From positions 5,841,452-5,905,451 of the forward strand of contig NW_020949602.1 of the NCBI RefSeq assembly GCF_900497805.2: a stretch of DNA of 64,000 nucleotides. The letters are read 5' to 3'. Positions 10,131 through 20,944 of the stretch are shown here, in pieces (the first letter of the stretch is position 1; each line of letters begins with the position of its first letter). Made by a program: the position numbers and the translations under genes. The notes below the pieces were generated by a model. The model was given only the letters and a program-made list of their open reading frames with translations. It had not been told where the DNA came from and ran no database searches. The DNA is from Vombatus ursinus (lineage: Eukaryota > Chordata > Mammalia > Diprotodontia > Vombatidae).

Positions 10131-10904
10131 AGATGAAATTCAATAGGGATAAATGTAAAATCTTGCACTTGGGTACAAAAATATTAACTCCACAAATATA
10201 AAATGGAAGAGTTAGGAGAAGAGATGGTCATTGTTCTGAAGATACCTGGAGGCTTGGGTGGACTCTGGGTTCTATCAGGAATTATCAATGTGATGGAGCA
10301 GACAGAAGAGCTAATGCCATCTCAAGCTACATTAGGAGGGACATTGCTTTCAGGAGTAGAGATTTGCTAGCCCCTCTCTACTCTGCTTTCTGCAGTCCTC
10401 CTCTGGGGTTTGCTTCTGAGCACCACAGATTAAGAAGGGTGGGGAGGATCCAGAGGAGGTCAACAAAGGTGTGGAGGACTTTGAGTTTATGGTGTATGTG
10501 CATCTGTTGAAGGAACTAGGCATATTTGGCCTGAAGAAAAGGAGACCCGAAGGCATGCTACTTCTGCTCATGAATGTTGTGCTTATGAACAGCCCTGTAG
10601 GGCTGTCATGTGGAAGAGAGACTAGTCTTCTCATTTCCCCTAGAAGACAGAATCAGGAACAATAGATGGCAGAGGCAAACCAAGGTTGGATGACAGGGAA
10701 AATGTCCTAACAATGAAATCTGTCCCAAAGTGAAATAGATTGCCTCTAGAGGCATTGGACTTTCCCTCATTGGAGCACTGCAATCAAAGAAAGGATGACC
10801 ATTTAGTGGACATGTTACAGTATGGCTGCTTTCTTTTCTGGGATGGCTCAGATGGCTGTTAAGATCACTTCCAACTGTCAAATCCTTTGATTCTGTGACT
10901 CTAA

Positions 10905-11535
10905 ACCCAATTTTTTCCCCCAATATTCCCATCTGTCTGTGAAAGCAGGAGCAACACACTTATCTTCTCCTGGCACCAAATAGTTTCCTAAGACTCTAAG
11001 CTATAGACAAATTGTTTGTCTGCATTGATGGAGAGAGATTCCAGATCAGAAGTTCCCTCACTAATGGAGCCGTTGATCCATATTCTCCTTTCCCCCCTCT
11101 TTAATACTATACATTCAATGGAAATGTGGATTGTTTTAGGCTCTGCATCCCACTGACTCTGAGATTAGCTCTTTACCTCAACCCTCTAGGACTCAGTTTC
11201 CTCCTCCGTGAAATTAGAGAGTTGGTGACAGCTGAGGTCCTTCCACTCTAAAATCTGTGCACTCTCAGGTAAACTAGTGCCCACAATTGACTTAGCTCTC
11301 CCTCCTTTCCTTCCCCCTACCATTCTCTCACTTTTCCCTCCACAGATGGCTTCATGGGTGAAAATACTTCAGTGGCTTCCAGAGAGTTTACACAAAATGT
11401 GTGAAAAGACAACCCAGAACACTAGGGTATAGTTTGACTTGGGCTTCTTTACCCATTACCTGGCACTGGGCAGCCCAGAGCCGAGAAGAAGGACCCCCAG
11501 GGTAAGTGGATGGGGCTTCTCTACCTCTACAGAAT
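10905..11535. other. Mostly unassigned; weak MIR fragment
   Basis: 11160-11270 resembles a sense MIR 3' half (ctcagtttcctcctccgtg) ending in an L3/CR1-like 'gaggtccttccactctaaaa'. The remainder is not recognised. Confidence 0.4.
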
Positions 11536-11850
11536 CCAAGTATCTTAGAGTCGGAAGGATCCCCAGATACCATGGACTCCAACCTATATTTGAACAAGAA
11601 TGTCCTCCACACCGTTCCCAACACAGGAGAAGGGAATCATCCTGCTTCTGCTGGATAAATTTTAGGGAGAGAGAACTCACTAACTCCCTAAGGCAGTCCA
11701 TTGAATAGTTGGAAAGCTTTAGCTACTAAGATTTTTTTTCTTTACCCAAAAGCTAAATCTGTCTTTGTGTAATATTCATCCATGGCTCCCAGTTCCATCT
11801 TCTGCCAGAAGCTCTGGAAAAGTAAGGATCAGCCATCCTGGGAAAAGTTC
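11535..11850 (-). repeat. L3/CR1 LINE 3' region, antisense
   Basis: 'agtcggaaggatccccagat' is the reversed 3' end, followed by 'actaactccctaaggcagtc', the antisense of the block seen sense at 4617-4650. Confidence 0.6.
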
Positions 11851-12059
11851 AATGGCATAAACACAATATGTGTTTCCATGGGAGCCCCTAGGCATTCCTG
11901 GGGAAATCAAAGTACACCGCAGTATCTGAACACACTGAAGGAGTCAGACCCTCAGGCTGCCTCTTAGTTATATCTTTTGGTGTCCATTGTAACCTGAGCT
12001 CATCAGCTCCTGTGCATTTGATTATTTCTATGCAGATGATCCCCAATCCAAATATACTA

Positions 12060-12325
12060 TAATGATAACTAACATTTATATGATTGATCTAACACAATAT
12101 TTATATGTGACTTATCTATCACTTTAAGATTTACATAACACTTTACATATATCATTCCATTTGATTCTCACAACTCTGTGAGGTAGATGCTATTATTTCC
12201 ACTTAACAGATAAGGGAACTGAGGCAAACAGAGGTTGTGACTTACCTAGTAAGCATCTGAGGCTGAATTTAAACTCAGGTCTTCCTGACTCCAGGCCCAG
12301 CACTCTATCTTTTATAAGGTTTTGC
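12060..12325 (-). repeat. MIR SINE, antisense, full length
   Basis: Ordered antisense MIR: 'ctttaagatttacataacac', 'attctcacaactctgtgagg', 'aactgaggcaaacagagg', 'actcaggtcttcctgactcc'. Confidence 0.88.
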
Positions 12326-12534
12326 TGCTGCTGCTGTTGTTATCTGTCCCACTTTCCTCATCTATACGTGGACCTTGTGCTATACTGTCCTAGCCCTAGA
12401 AAACCAATGGTAATCTACTTACCATAATTCAGAATCCAAGTGAGGCTTTAGAAGAAATGAAGACAATAAAGGTAAAAAAAATAATTTTGTTGTGCTTCCT
12501 AAAAGTTACTATTGAAATTATTAATGAAAATGAA

Positions 12535-12680
12535 AAACTGCCTTGGCTATTTCCTAGCTGTGTGACCTTGGGCAAGTCCCTTAAACTCCATAGGCCTCAT
12601 TTTACCCATCATTAAAATGAGAGGGTTGGACTTTGAGATCACTACCAGCTCTAATTTTATAATTCTATTTCCAGAGAGAA
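12535..12680 (+). repeat. MIR-type SINE with L3/CR1-like tail
   Basis: 'agctgtgtgaccttgggcaa' and 'taaaatgagagggttggact' are MIR-like. The end, 'gagatcactaccagctctaa', matches the 3' end of L3/CR1 rather than the usual L2-like MIR tail. Confidence 0.75.
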
Positions 12681-12689
12681 TTAAATTTC

Positions 12690-13210
12690 TGAAAATGGTC
12701 ATATCCAGGAACCATTTCAATCAGCTTTTCCATCCGTCTTGGAGCAGAGAGAAGTACAGACAGGTATTTCTCAAGCCATCTTTGAGTGATTAGAAGCAGA
12801 GTATTGCCAAAGATCACTCCATCTCCAGCCCCATCCCCAGAGGGATGCCTGCAGGAAATGAGAGTTCAGATAGCAGATGACTGAGAGTTTTAGGGAGCCC
12901 TATTAGAGAGCCAGGCATTAGCCTGCTCCAGATGGGAGGCTGGGAGGAGGAGAAGCACGTCGAGGGGATGGACAGACCTTGCTGGCTCTCTGGCTCCTAG
13001 CCCAAGGAGAAGGGCAGCCACAGAACATCTCCAGCTCATGATGGGATCTCCACCTGGGCTATTTCTGGGGTTCCTCTAGAGAAATGTAAAGTGTCAGAAA
13101 GCCTCACTCTCATAATGGGAACTCAGCCCCAAATCCCAGGCAGCTCTTTTTAGAAGTCATTTTATACATTTCTTCATGTCATAGGGACAGTTTAGATTTA
13201 AAGTATGCTA
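12690..13210. other. Unique sequence, no gene seen
   Basis: About 500 bp free of recognised repeats and with no convincing exon. Confidence 0.45.
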
Positions 13211-13214
13211 TATA

Positions 13215-13475
13215 TAATCACAGAATGTCAGAGTTGGGAAAGATCTAAGATCATAAAATTTCAGATCTAAGAAATATCTTAGTACACACAATGTCAGAGG
13301 TAGGGGAAGGGGACCTCAGAACATGGAATGTTGGAGATGGAAGGGACTGGAAGCAGAACATCAAGGCTTAAAGGGATTTACTACAAGCCCTCATTGAACA
13401 AAGGAGTGAACTACAGGTAGGTCACTTGTCCAAGGTCACACAGTTAGTGATAAAGTTGGGATAGTTCATACTCTT
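13215..13475 (+). repeat. 33-bp tail-like repeat, then antisense MIR
   Basis: 13215-13370 has repeated 'cagaatgtcagagttggg', 'cacaatgtcagaggtagg', 'tggaatgttggagatgga' units. 13375-13475 is antisense MIR (gtccaaggtcacacagttag). Confidence 0.6.
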
Positions 13476-13489
13476 TTGATGGCCCCACC

Positions 13490-14930
13490 CCTGATGTTAT
13501 CAATCTCAACATTGATTTTACCATTATCCACAAATAAACTATTTCCATATTCCTGAACATGAAAATTCCTTTAAATCATGATAATCTCTAGTTTTATTCC
13601 TTTTTACCCCTAATCCCTTTGTTCACCCTTACTGTGACCTCCAACCCCTCCACCCCAACCCCCTCAATCCTTTCCCAGCCCCTTACCGGGATTTAGGCTA
13701 AACCCTCCTCCTCTCCCAATCTCTATTCCTCAGGGAAACAGTTTGGTTCAATACAAGCCTCTACTCTTACATCTCTTGCCCCTTTTCCTATTGCCAATTA
13801 TATCTCAACAAGCACCAATACTGATTATTTCCACAATCTACCTCTTTCATACCTATTCATGAGCTGCTGAAAAGAACTGGAGGAAATTTCCAAAATGCTG
13901 ATTGGGGCCACTAAAATTTTATGTTGTCTGATCTCAACTGGGCCCTCATGACAGTAAGGCAACTCCACTGTCCTCTAATTGATTTGCTATCCCTCTCAAC
14001 ACTGCAGCTGTACCAAGCCTTATTGTCTTTCTAAGCTTTCCTCCCACTGCATCCCCTCCTCTCATCATCCCACTGGAGGCATCACCTCACACTTCTCAGG
14101 AGTTCCATCTTCTCCCCTTCTCCTCATCCCACACCCTGTGACATCACACTCATATCTCCTCCTCCACACTAGTCTAAGAGGCAGAGGTGGCCTTTGTCTT
14201 TGTTAAAGTCAACCCTTTACATGCAATCTTGATACCAGTCCCTCCCATCCTCTCCAGCTGGGGCAGGGTCATTGTCACTGCCTCAAATCTTCCAAATAAT
14301 CTTATCTATTGGTTTCTGGGGCAGCTAGGTGGTGCAGTGGATAGAGTGGTGGGCCAGGAGTCAGGAAGACCTGAGTTTAAATCTGACCTCAGACACTAAC
14401 TAGCTGTGTGACCCTGGGCTAGTCACTTAATTCTGTTTCCTCATCTGTCAAATGAGCTGGAGAAGGAAATGGAAAACCACTCCAGTATCTTTGCCACGAA
14501 AACCCCAAATGGGGTCATGAAGAGTCAGACACAACTGAACAACAAAACTGGTTTCTTCCTTGCTACATACGTAGACACACACAGACACAGACACACAGAG
14601 GGATGGGCTGTTTCCCCATCCTCCAAAATCTTTAACTCATTCTATCATCCATCTAGCTGTCATCTTATAGCTCTTCTTGTCAGCTAAGTTCTTTGAAAAA
14701 ATCGTTTAACCCCTGGTGCCTCCATTTTGTCTTCTCTCACTCCTTTATCCTTTGCAGTCTGGATTCTGATCTCATTCAACTCAAACTCCTCTCTTCAGAG
14801 TAATCGATGATCTTGTAATTTCAAATTGAATGGTCTTTTCTCAATTTCCATCCTTCTTGACCAATCTATGGAATTTAACACTACTTGTCACCTTCTGAAT
14901 ATTCTGTCTCATAAGTACTCTAGAGTCAGC
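13490..14930 (+). repeat. L2 LINE, ORF2 middle, split by a SINE
   Basis: 14640-14925 matches the L2 reverse-transcriptase entry: 'tttgcagtctggattctgat', 'aatcgatgatcttgtaattt', 'cttctcaatttccatccttc'. 13560-14310 fits the linker between endonuclease and RT, though more weakly. The SINE at 14318-14548 interrupts it. Frames are broken. Confidence 0.7.
14318..14548 (+). repeat. tRNA-derived SINE (Mar1/WSINE type), full length
   Basis: Begins 'ggggcagctaggtggtgcag' with tRNA-like A/B promoter boxes and ends 'gagtcagacacaactgaaca', a tail resembling RTE/BovB LINEs, which probably supplied the enzymes. Flanked by the 8-bp repeat tggtttct (14310-14317 and 14549-14556). Confidence 0.92.
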
Positions 14931-15189
14931 TCAAAATAGCTTGGGAAAGACAGTTGTTAAATTTAAATTTTAAAAATTTTAAATTGTTAAATTTTTAGTG
15001 TGAACATTTACATTTTGCAAGATACCTTCCTTCTGCTCTGCATGCATCTTGTTTGTACCTAATTCATTAGGTGTTCTTGGACAAATCTCTGGATTTCTTC
15101 ATTTATAAAGTAAGGATATTAAATGGGTTTGTCCCTAAGATTCCCTTCAGGCCAACCTACAACTATATTCCTCAAAACACATTAGATGA

Positions 15190-15610
15190 CAAAAGCATCT
15201 GAATTGGCTTGAAGAATGGGTCACATCTAATAGGGACATTCTTTTTTTTTTTTGAGGTTGGATTTGAACACAGGTCCTCCTGACTTCAGGGCTGGTGCTC
15301 TATACACTGTGCCACCTACCTGCCCCTAATAGGGGCATTTTAATAGAGGTAAAGGTAACATCCTATATTTGGGTTCAAATAGTCAAAAGTTCAGAATGGG
15401 GGAAGTATGGCTAGATAAGTTCAACAGAAAAAGATCTGGGGGTTTCGATGGACAGTGGATTCACTAAGATTCAATAGTCAGTTAAAGTAGTTGAGAAATC
15501 TACTGCAAACTTAGGCTGCATTTGAGAGGCATAATTTCCAGGGCTAAGGGAATTGATGGTGCCACCATCCTCTTCGTTGGCCAGAGAACATGGAAGATTG
15601 TATTCTGTGT
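15190..15610 (+). repeat. L3/CR1 LINE fragment, sense, split by a SINE
   Basis: Has 'cctatatttgggttcaaata', 'aaaagatctgggggtttcga', 'aacttaggctgcatttgaga' and 'ggccagagaacatggaagat', all ordered L3/CR1 ORF2 3' blocks. Interrupted at 15241-15326. Confidence 0.85.
15241..15326 (-). repeat. Short tRNA-SINE, antisense, in L3/CR1
   Basis: Poly(T) then 'gaggttggatttgaacacag' to 'gccacctacctgcccc': the SINE head only, with its own A-tail. Exact 13-bp flanks: taatagggacatt (15228-15240) and taataggggcatt (15327-15339), one mismatch. Confidence 0.92.
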
Positions 15611-15639
15611 GCTACAATTTATTATTTTTTAAAATTTTT

Positions 15640-15786
15640 ATTTACGTATTTTTTTGGCTAGGCATTGTGGTTAAGTGACTTGCCCAGGACCACACAGCTA
15701 GTGTCAAGTGTCTGAGGCTGGATTTGAACTCAGGTCTTCCTGACTCCAGGGCTGGTGCTCTATCCACTGTGCCACCTAGCTGTTCC
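15640..15786 (-). repeat. Short-form tRNA-SINE, antisense
   Basis: T-rich start, 'taagtgacttgcccaggacc', 'caggtcttcctgactccagg', end 'gccacctagctgttccc'. It lacks the RTE-like tail found on the 230-bp form. Confidence 0.9.
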
Positions 15787-15839
15787 CACAAATGAAATTA
15801 TGTTTGAGGTTCAACAAAAGAAACAGACTTTCTTACTTT

Positions 15840-16340
15840 GAGAATCAAGTGAGGCTTCAAGGAGGACATGGCATTTAAAGTGATCTTTGAAGAGTAGTTC
15901 AAATTTAAATGGGGAATGTGACAATTATTGAGACTGAAAAAGACTGAGTTTGAAAAAGCAAGGGGCAAGTTTTAGATACATTGACTAGTTGAAGTACAAG
16001 ATATGTGAAGGGGAGTAAAGTAGGATAAAGTTGGAAAGATAACTTGGGGTCAATATAGGAGAGTCCTTGAATGCCAGGCTAAGGAGATAATCAGACTTTA
16101 TTGATCAGGGAACAGAATGTCAGTGAAGGGTTTTGAACAGTAGGGTGATAGAGCCAGAGTTGTGCAGTAAGATTGTCTGGCATCTAGATGTACGATGGAT
16201 TAGAGAGTTTTCAAGACTGAAGGCAAGGACACTAGCTAAGGAGGAATTGCAATAGTCTAGGCAAGAGGTATTCAGAAAATAGATCAAGGTAGACTGGTGA
16301 AGCAGTGTGAGATAAGACTGGTAAGAATACTGATAAAATG
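15840..16340 (-). repeat. L2 LINE, antisense
   Basis: Matches the antisense of the L2 3' region: 'ttgaatgccaggctaaggag', 'ggttttgaacagtagggtga' and 'ggaattgcaatagtctaggc'. Confidence 0.75.
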
Positions 16341-16384
16341 CAACTTGACCTCTTCTCCTTTGATATACTTGAAAAATGAAAGAA

Positions 16385-16835
16385 TCTGAATATTGGAAGG
16401 TGTCTGGGAGGCCATCCAGCTCAACTGAAGCCTGAGCAGATATGTCCTCAACACTGCAGCCAATTAGTGGTCACCTAGTGGTTACTTATCCATTTGAAGA
16501 AATTCAATAAAATGGAACTCATTCTCATCCTGAAGTAGCCCATCTCTATTTTGTCTTTAATTTTAGAAAATGTGTTTTTCCTTTTATCAAATCAAGACCA
16601 CTTTGCTGTAACTTCCATCCATTTACTCTTAGATTTGTCTTTTTTAGAATGATCCTAATCCCTCATCATCACAAAAACTCTTTAAATACTTGAAGCTCTT
16701 AGGCCCCTCTCCACTCCTCAAGTCTTCTCTGATTCCTTCAATTGAATATGGCAGGATTTCTAGTCTTTTCATCATTATGGCCATCCTCCTCTAACTAAAC
16801 TCTGGATTCCCAATGTCCTTCCTAAATTGTAGCAC
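16385..16835 (-). repeat. L3/CR1 LINE 3' region, antisense
   Basis: 'ggaggccatccagctcaact', 'gtcacctagtggttacttat', 'tttaaatacttgaagctctt' and the end 'aatgtccttcctaaattgta' follow antisense L3/CR1 order. Confidence 0.85.
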
Positions 16836-16837
16836 CC

Positions 16838-16975
16838 AGGGGGCAGTTAGGTGGCACAGTGGATAGAGCACTGGCCCTGGAGTCAGGAGGACCTGAGTTC
16901 AAATCCAGCCTCAGACACTTGACACTATCTGTGTAACCATGGGCAAGTCACTTAACCATACTGCCTGGCCAAAAC
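16838..16975 (+). repeat. Short-form tRNA-SINE, sense
   Basis: 'gggggcagttaggtggcaca', 'ggagtcaggaggacctgagt', 'gggcaagtcacttaaccata', then a short A-rich end. Close to consensus, hence fairly young. Confidence 0.92.
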
Positions 16976-16984
16976 ATAATTTCA

Positions 16985-17140
16985 CTTGCCTCTTTCATCA
17001 TATTCTACTTTATTCTGTAGATACATATGTGTATGTGTTGGAATTCTCCTATCTCCCCTTGAGGGAAGAGCCCTTTTATTCTTAGCACCTAGGACAGGGC
17101 TCAGTACTTAGCAGGTAAATTGAATTTATTTGAAAAAAAA
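16985..17140 (+). repeat. L2 LINE 3' end
   Basis: 'cttgagggaagagccctttt' then 'cttagcacctaggacagggc' are the terminal L2 blocks; ends in an A-run at 17132-17143. Confidence 0.7.
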
Positions 17141-17159
17141 AAACGGAAAGATTAGTGGT

Positions 17160-17415
17160 AATAAGTATTGTTTGCATGGTGCCTTTAATCTTTTCAAAGC
17201 TTTTTATAGTCATTAATTTGAGGTCTGCACCACTTCTGGGAGGTAAATATTATGGATTTTATTATCCCAGTTTTACAGATGAAGAAACTGAAGCTGAGAA
17301 AGATGAAGTAACTAGCCCATAGTCACATTGGTAGTATGTGTCAGAGACAATATTCAGGCCTGCGTCTTTAAGAAGACTTAATTCCATGGTCAGCGTTCTA
17401 TGCACATCACCACAC
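17160..17415 (-). repeat. MIR SINE, antisense, full length
   Basis: 'cttttcaaagctttttatag', 'tattatcccagttttacaga' and 'gaagaaactgaagctgagaa' in MIR antisense order. Confidence 0.82.
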
Positions 17416-17604
17416 TTTCTTTACAAATTAAATAAGAACCGTGGCAATAAGTCCTGACTTAAGCTTCAACGTGGACTCTCTCCCTTTATTCTGCTTGCTC
17501 CCTCCCACGGGAAACTTTGACGTCTCTTCACGACAAGGAACTCATAAAAGCAGGCAGAGTTAAATAAAGTGGTATTAATTACTAAGTCTATGGATAACTT
17601 GACC

Positions 17605-17825
17605 ATTTTAAATTGAATTTTATTTTTAAAAACATCTCCAAGTATTTATTTTTTCTATCTCCTATCCTTTCCCAGTGGAAGGGGGGGTAGTGGGAAGGAA
17701 ATATAAAACCTGTGTAACAAATAGGCTTATTCACGCAAAACAAATTTCCACATTGGCTCCACCCCAAAATGTGTCTCTTTCTGCATTTTTATCCATCAGC
17801 ACTGTCAGGAGGTAGAGCCTGATCA
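17605..17825 (-). repeat. L1 LINE 3' UTR, antisense
   Basis: 'ttttatttttaaaaacatct' then 'cacgcaaaacaaatttccac' and 'ccccaaaatgtgtctctttc'. The same text recurs at 45155-45420, so both derive from one L1 3' UTR subfamily. Confidence 0.7.
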
Positions 17826-17834
17826 CTTTTAAAA

Positions 17835-18560
17835 ATGGTTTGAGCTCCTACCCCTGTCCTGCCTTTTCAGCCTTCTGGCTTCATGGATTCTGCTGTCCAG
17901 ACAAACCACTCTACTCCAGTCTCTTGAATGCCTTCCTTATCTTTCTACCTCCAGCACTTCGCACAGTGCCTGGCACATAGACTGAGCTAAGTAGATGTTT
18001 ATTGACTTGATTTGTCTCCTGACTCCTTGATTTTGCTCAAGTGATGCCCTATGACCCATGTCTGCCTATGGAAATCCTACCCATCCTTCAAGGCACAGGA
18101 CAATTGCCATCCCCTGCAGGAAGCCTTCATGGATTGGTCCTCCTCTCTCTAGCACTCTTTCCTTCCTCAGGACTCACTGTGATTTATTAAATACTAGTTG
18201 GTGCAGTGGCTAGAATGCTGGACTTGAGATTGGAAGGTTCTAAGTTCAAATCTGGCTTCAGATACTCACTAGTTGTGTAACCCTAGGCAAATTTCTTAAC
18301 CTCAGTTTCCTCACCTGTAAAATGGAGATCATAATAGTACTTACCCCCCAGGGCTGTTAGGATAAAATGATATTTGTAAAACACTTTTAAGTGCTAGCTG
18401 TTATTCGTTTCTATGTTTCCTTGTGTACTTATTTTGTTTCTTCATTGGAGTGTAAGCTTTCTGAGAGCAGGAGCCTAGCATCAATTATCATTGTTTATTA
18501 CCAAAGGCTGGCACAGGATATTGCCTATAGTGTTGTGGTCAGTGAATGACTGTTGAGTGA
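17835..18560 (+). repeat. L2 LINE 3' ends, split by a MIR
   Basis: 17835-18010 ends 'cacagtgcctggcacataga'. 18020-18197 is another L2-like piece ('catccttcaaggcacaggac'), which resumes after the MIR at 18412-18560 with 'gagtgtaagctttctgagag'. Confidence 0.65.
18200..18410 (+). repeat. MIR SINE, sense, inserted in L2
   Basis: 'tggtgcagtggctagaatgc', 'agttcaaatctggcttcaga', 'gtaaaatggagatcataata', 'ttgtaaaacacttttaagtg'. Confidence 0.88.
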
Positions 18561-18569
18561 ATAGCCTGG

Positions 18570-19230
18570 CAAGTGAAAAGAGTGTGGCAGAAGAATTGCT
18601 ATTGACCACTGCCTGAAATACTGAGCTTAGAGGAAGAAAGATGGAATAAAATTTAGGGAGCTAAACAGGTCTTTATTCATTTCTCAGAAGTCTTTTGAAA
18701 AAGCTAGACTGAATTCCTCAGTAGGGATGAGTGTAGGGTTGGGGAGGTATGAAGGACATTTTGTAAAATACCAGGCCTAGAAAGATGCGAAATTCTCTGG
18801 GCCAGGGTACCTCTTGCATCTAGGGAGAAGGTGTAGGAAGGAGGACAACCCTACCTCTTAAAAAAATACAACAATCCCCCAAAGTCATAACCAACTCCTG
18901 GCACTTCATGCAAATGTATGTGGGTTTCATGTAAATGAAGGGACTCCTTCCTTCATTTGAGAAATTGGCATTTCCCTGGAAAGGATGTGAAAGTGGGCAC
19001 TCCCTCTCAACCTGCCTGAGGGGAGGGCAGGGGCATTTCCCTCTCTTCTCCCGAGGGCTTTGAATAGAAAGAACCCCTGCTACATTCAATCTGACTCTCA
19101 GGTTATCTTCTGTGATGATACCACTCAACACCAAATTACCTTGAAATCACTTCCTGAGTCCCACAACCAGGGGAGTTAATCTGTATTAGCCTCACTTCAA
19201 TTCGGGGTGAACCAGGGAAGGGCGTTCAGG
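18570..19230. other. Unique sequence, no gene seen
   Basis: No repeat or gene recognised. Short open frames on both strands lack domains and flanking splice signals I would trust. Confidence 0.45.
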
Positions 19231-19231
19231 A

Positions 19232-19425
19232 GGCAGATAGCGTGGCACAGTGGAAACGATCCTGGTTCTGAACTCAGAGATCTCAGTCCCAGTCCCGTCT
19301 TGGTCCGTTATTACCTTTGTGATGTAGGGCAAGTTACGTAGACTCCTTGAACCTCAGTTTCCTCATTTATTGAGGAGGTTGGACCAGATAATCTTGAAGG
19401 TCCCTTCAAACTATACATTTATTTT
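19232..19425 (+). repeat. MIR SINE with L3/CR1-like tail
   Basis: Head 'gatagcgtggcacagtggaa', core 'aacctcagtttcctcattta', tail 'aatcttgaaggtcccttcaa', which is L3/CR1-like. Confidence 0.8.
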
Positions 19426-19469
19426 CCTCCAGTTTCAGCCAGAAAAAAATCAGTATTTGATGACTGAAA

Positions 19470-19665
19470 TCAAGATGCTATGGAAAGAGTTTTAGATTAA
19501 GAGTCAGAGAATCTAGATTCAAATTCCAGCTCTGCTGCTTATTACTCCCATGACCACAGGCAAGTAACTTCAGTTTTCTTGGAGCTCAGTTTCCCCATCT
19601 ATAAAAATGAGAGGACTAGACTATATCCATGGCTCTTTCTGATCCATGCTTCTAAAATCAGAGCT
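19470..19665 (+). repeat. MIR SINE with L3/CR1-like tail
   Basis: 'attcaaattccagctctgct', 'agtttccccatctataaaaa', then 'ctggctctttc'-like tail ending 'gcttctaaaatcagag'. Confidence 0.75.
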
Positions 19666-19859
19666 TCTGTTCCTGAGTTCAGAGCCTAGTAACAAATATC
19701 TTCTTTCATTATTCTTAGCACCACTTAGACAACTTTCCTCAGAAAAAAATCAGTGCGACATTGGTATGTTTTCACACTTTTTTCAACACTCTTGAGAGGT
19801 GACTGCAACAGGCTAGCCCACCCCCTAACTATTTCTTCCCCTCTTCTCAATGAATTTAA

Positions 19860-20430
19860 AATCAGAGAATCAGAAACTCCTAGAGGTGGAAGGGACCTTA
19901 GAGGCCATTGCATCCAACTCATCTAAAGAGGACTTCCTTCAACAATACAGCTAATAAATGTTTGTCCAGTCTTTTATTAGAGCACGCTAACGATGCCTGG
20001 AAATCCTATTGCCTTCTAAAGTATTCTCTTCTATCTTGGGATAGCCCTAGTTGTTAGAAAGGTTTCATTAAATTGACTCAGAATTGGCCTCAAAGAAACT
20101 TGAACCACTTTGATTTTAGTTCTATCCCCTCCGGGCCAAGGGAGCAAGTCTATTCCTTCATTTAGGTGCTAGCCCTTTAAATACTTAAAACTAGCTATCT
20201 TGATCTCCTCTCTCCCAGAAGACTTCTCTTCTCTAGGCTGAACATATCCAAGTCCTTCAACTAGTCTTCATCTGGCATCAACTCAAGGCTCTTCACCATC
20301 CTGGTTGAATTCTCTAGATCCTCTCCAACTTAACAGTGTCCTTCCTAAAATGTGGTTTTCCAAGCAGAATACACTCCTACATATGTAGTCTGACCAGGGA
20401 GAAATACAACAGGACAGTCACTTATTACTT
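19860..20430 (-). repeat. L3/CR1 LINE 3' region, antisense, long
   Basis: Ordered antisense blocks: 'gaggtggaagggaccttaga', 'ttgtccagtcttttattaga', 'gccctttaaatacttaaaac', 'cttctctaggctgaacatat', 'caacttaacagtgtccttcc', 'tatgtagtctgaccagggag'. About 570 bp. Confidence 0.9.
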
Positions 20431-20469
20431 GATGCTAAAGAAGGAAATGTAGCATTTATGTAGTCCAAT

Positions 20470-20590
20470 CTCTTTACGTTGAAGGAAAAGAAAAGTATAT
20501 ATGTGTGTATGTGTACATATATAATACATGTATATGTGTACATATATAAACATAAATGTAAAGTGACTTGGCCAAGGTCATGCAACTAGA
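20470..20590. repeat. (TG/TA)n microsatellite beside an antisense MIR scrap
   Basis: 20490-20555 alternates tatatgtgtacatat motifs; 20555-20590 'taaagtgacttggccaaggt' is a MIR core remnant. Confidence 0.7.
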
Positions 20591-20940
20591 TAATTTCTCT
20601 ATTCCATTTCCTTCTTTCCTTCCCTTTCACTCTTTCCTTTCTCTGCTTTCCCTTCCCCCTTTCTATTTTCTTCTCCATTCTCCCCCTTTCTGTCTCAGCT
20701 TCCCTATTTTCTTTCCCTGTTTTGATTCCCTATATTATCTCTTTTCCTACTTCTCTTGGATTCTCTCCGTCTCTGTCTCTGTCTCTCTGTGTCTCTTTCT
20801 TTGTGTCTCTGTCTTTGTGTCTCTGTCTCACTATGTCTCTGTCTTTCTTTGTGTCTCTGTCTCTCTTTGTCTCCCTGTCTCTCTGTCTCTGTCTCTGTCT
20901 CTGTCTGTCTGTCTGTCTGTCTCTCCTTTCTTTCCTTTTT
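20590..20940 (+). repeat. Polypyrimidine tract and (TCTCTG)n microsatellite
   Basis: About 350 bp almost purely C/T with scattered G. 20760-20935 is built of tctctg, tctgtg and ctgt units. Overlapping open frames on both strands are made only of this repeat. Confidence 0.92.
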
Positions 20941-20944
20941 CCTA

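Larger units (their letters stand above)
6640..10905 (+). repeat. L3/CR1 LINE, 5'-truncated, split by two insertions
   Basis: Three pieces in order: 6640-6741; about 9556-9692; about 10130-10905. Before the split, 6712-6756 still translates as ITPGSVLGPRLFNIF, the conserved CR1 reverse-transcriptase block before the active site. After the HAL1, 9596-9616 reads FPDNAKL, a decayed FADDTKL catalytic motif. The last piece covers 'ttcaatagggataaatgtaa', 'gaaggaactaggcatatttg' and the 3' end 'cacttccaactgtcaaatc'. The element is coding-dead but its layout is intact, so the two interrupting elements are younger. Confidence 0.9.
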
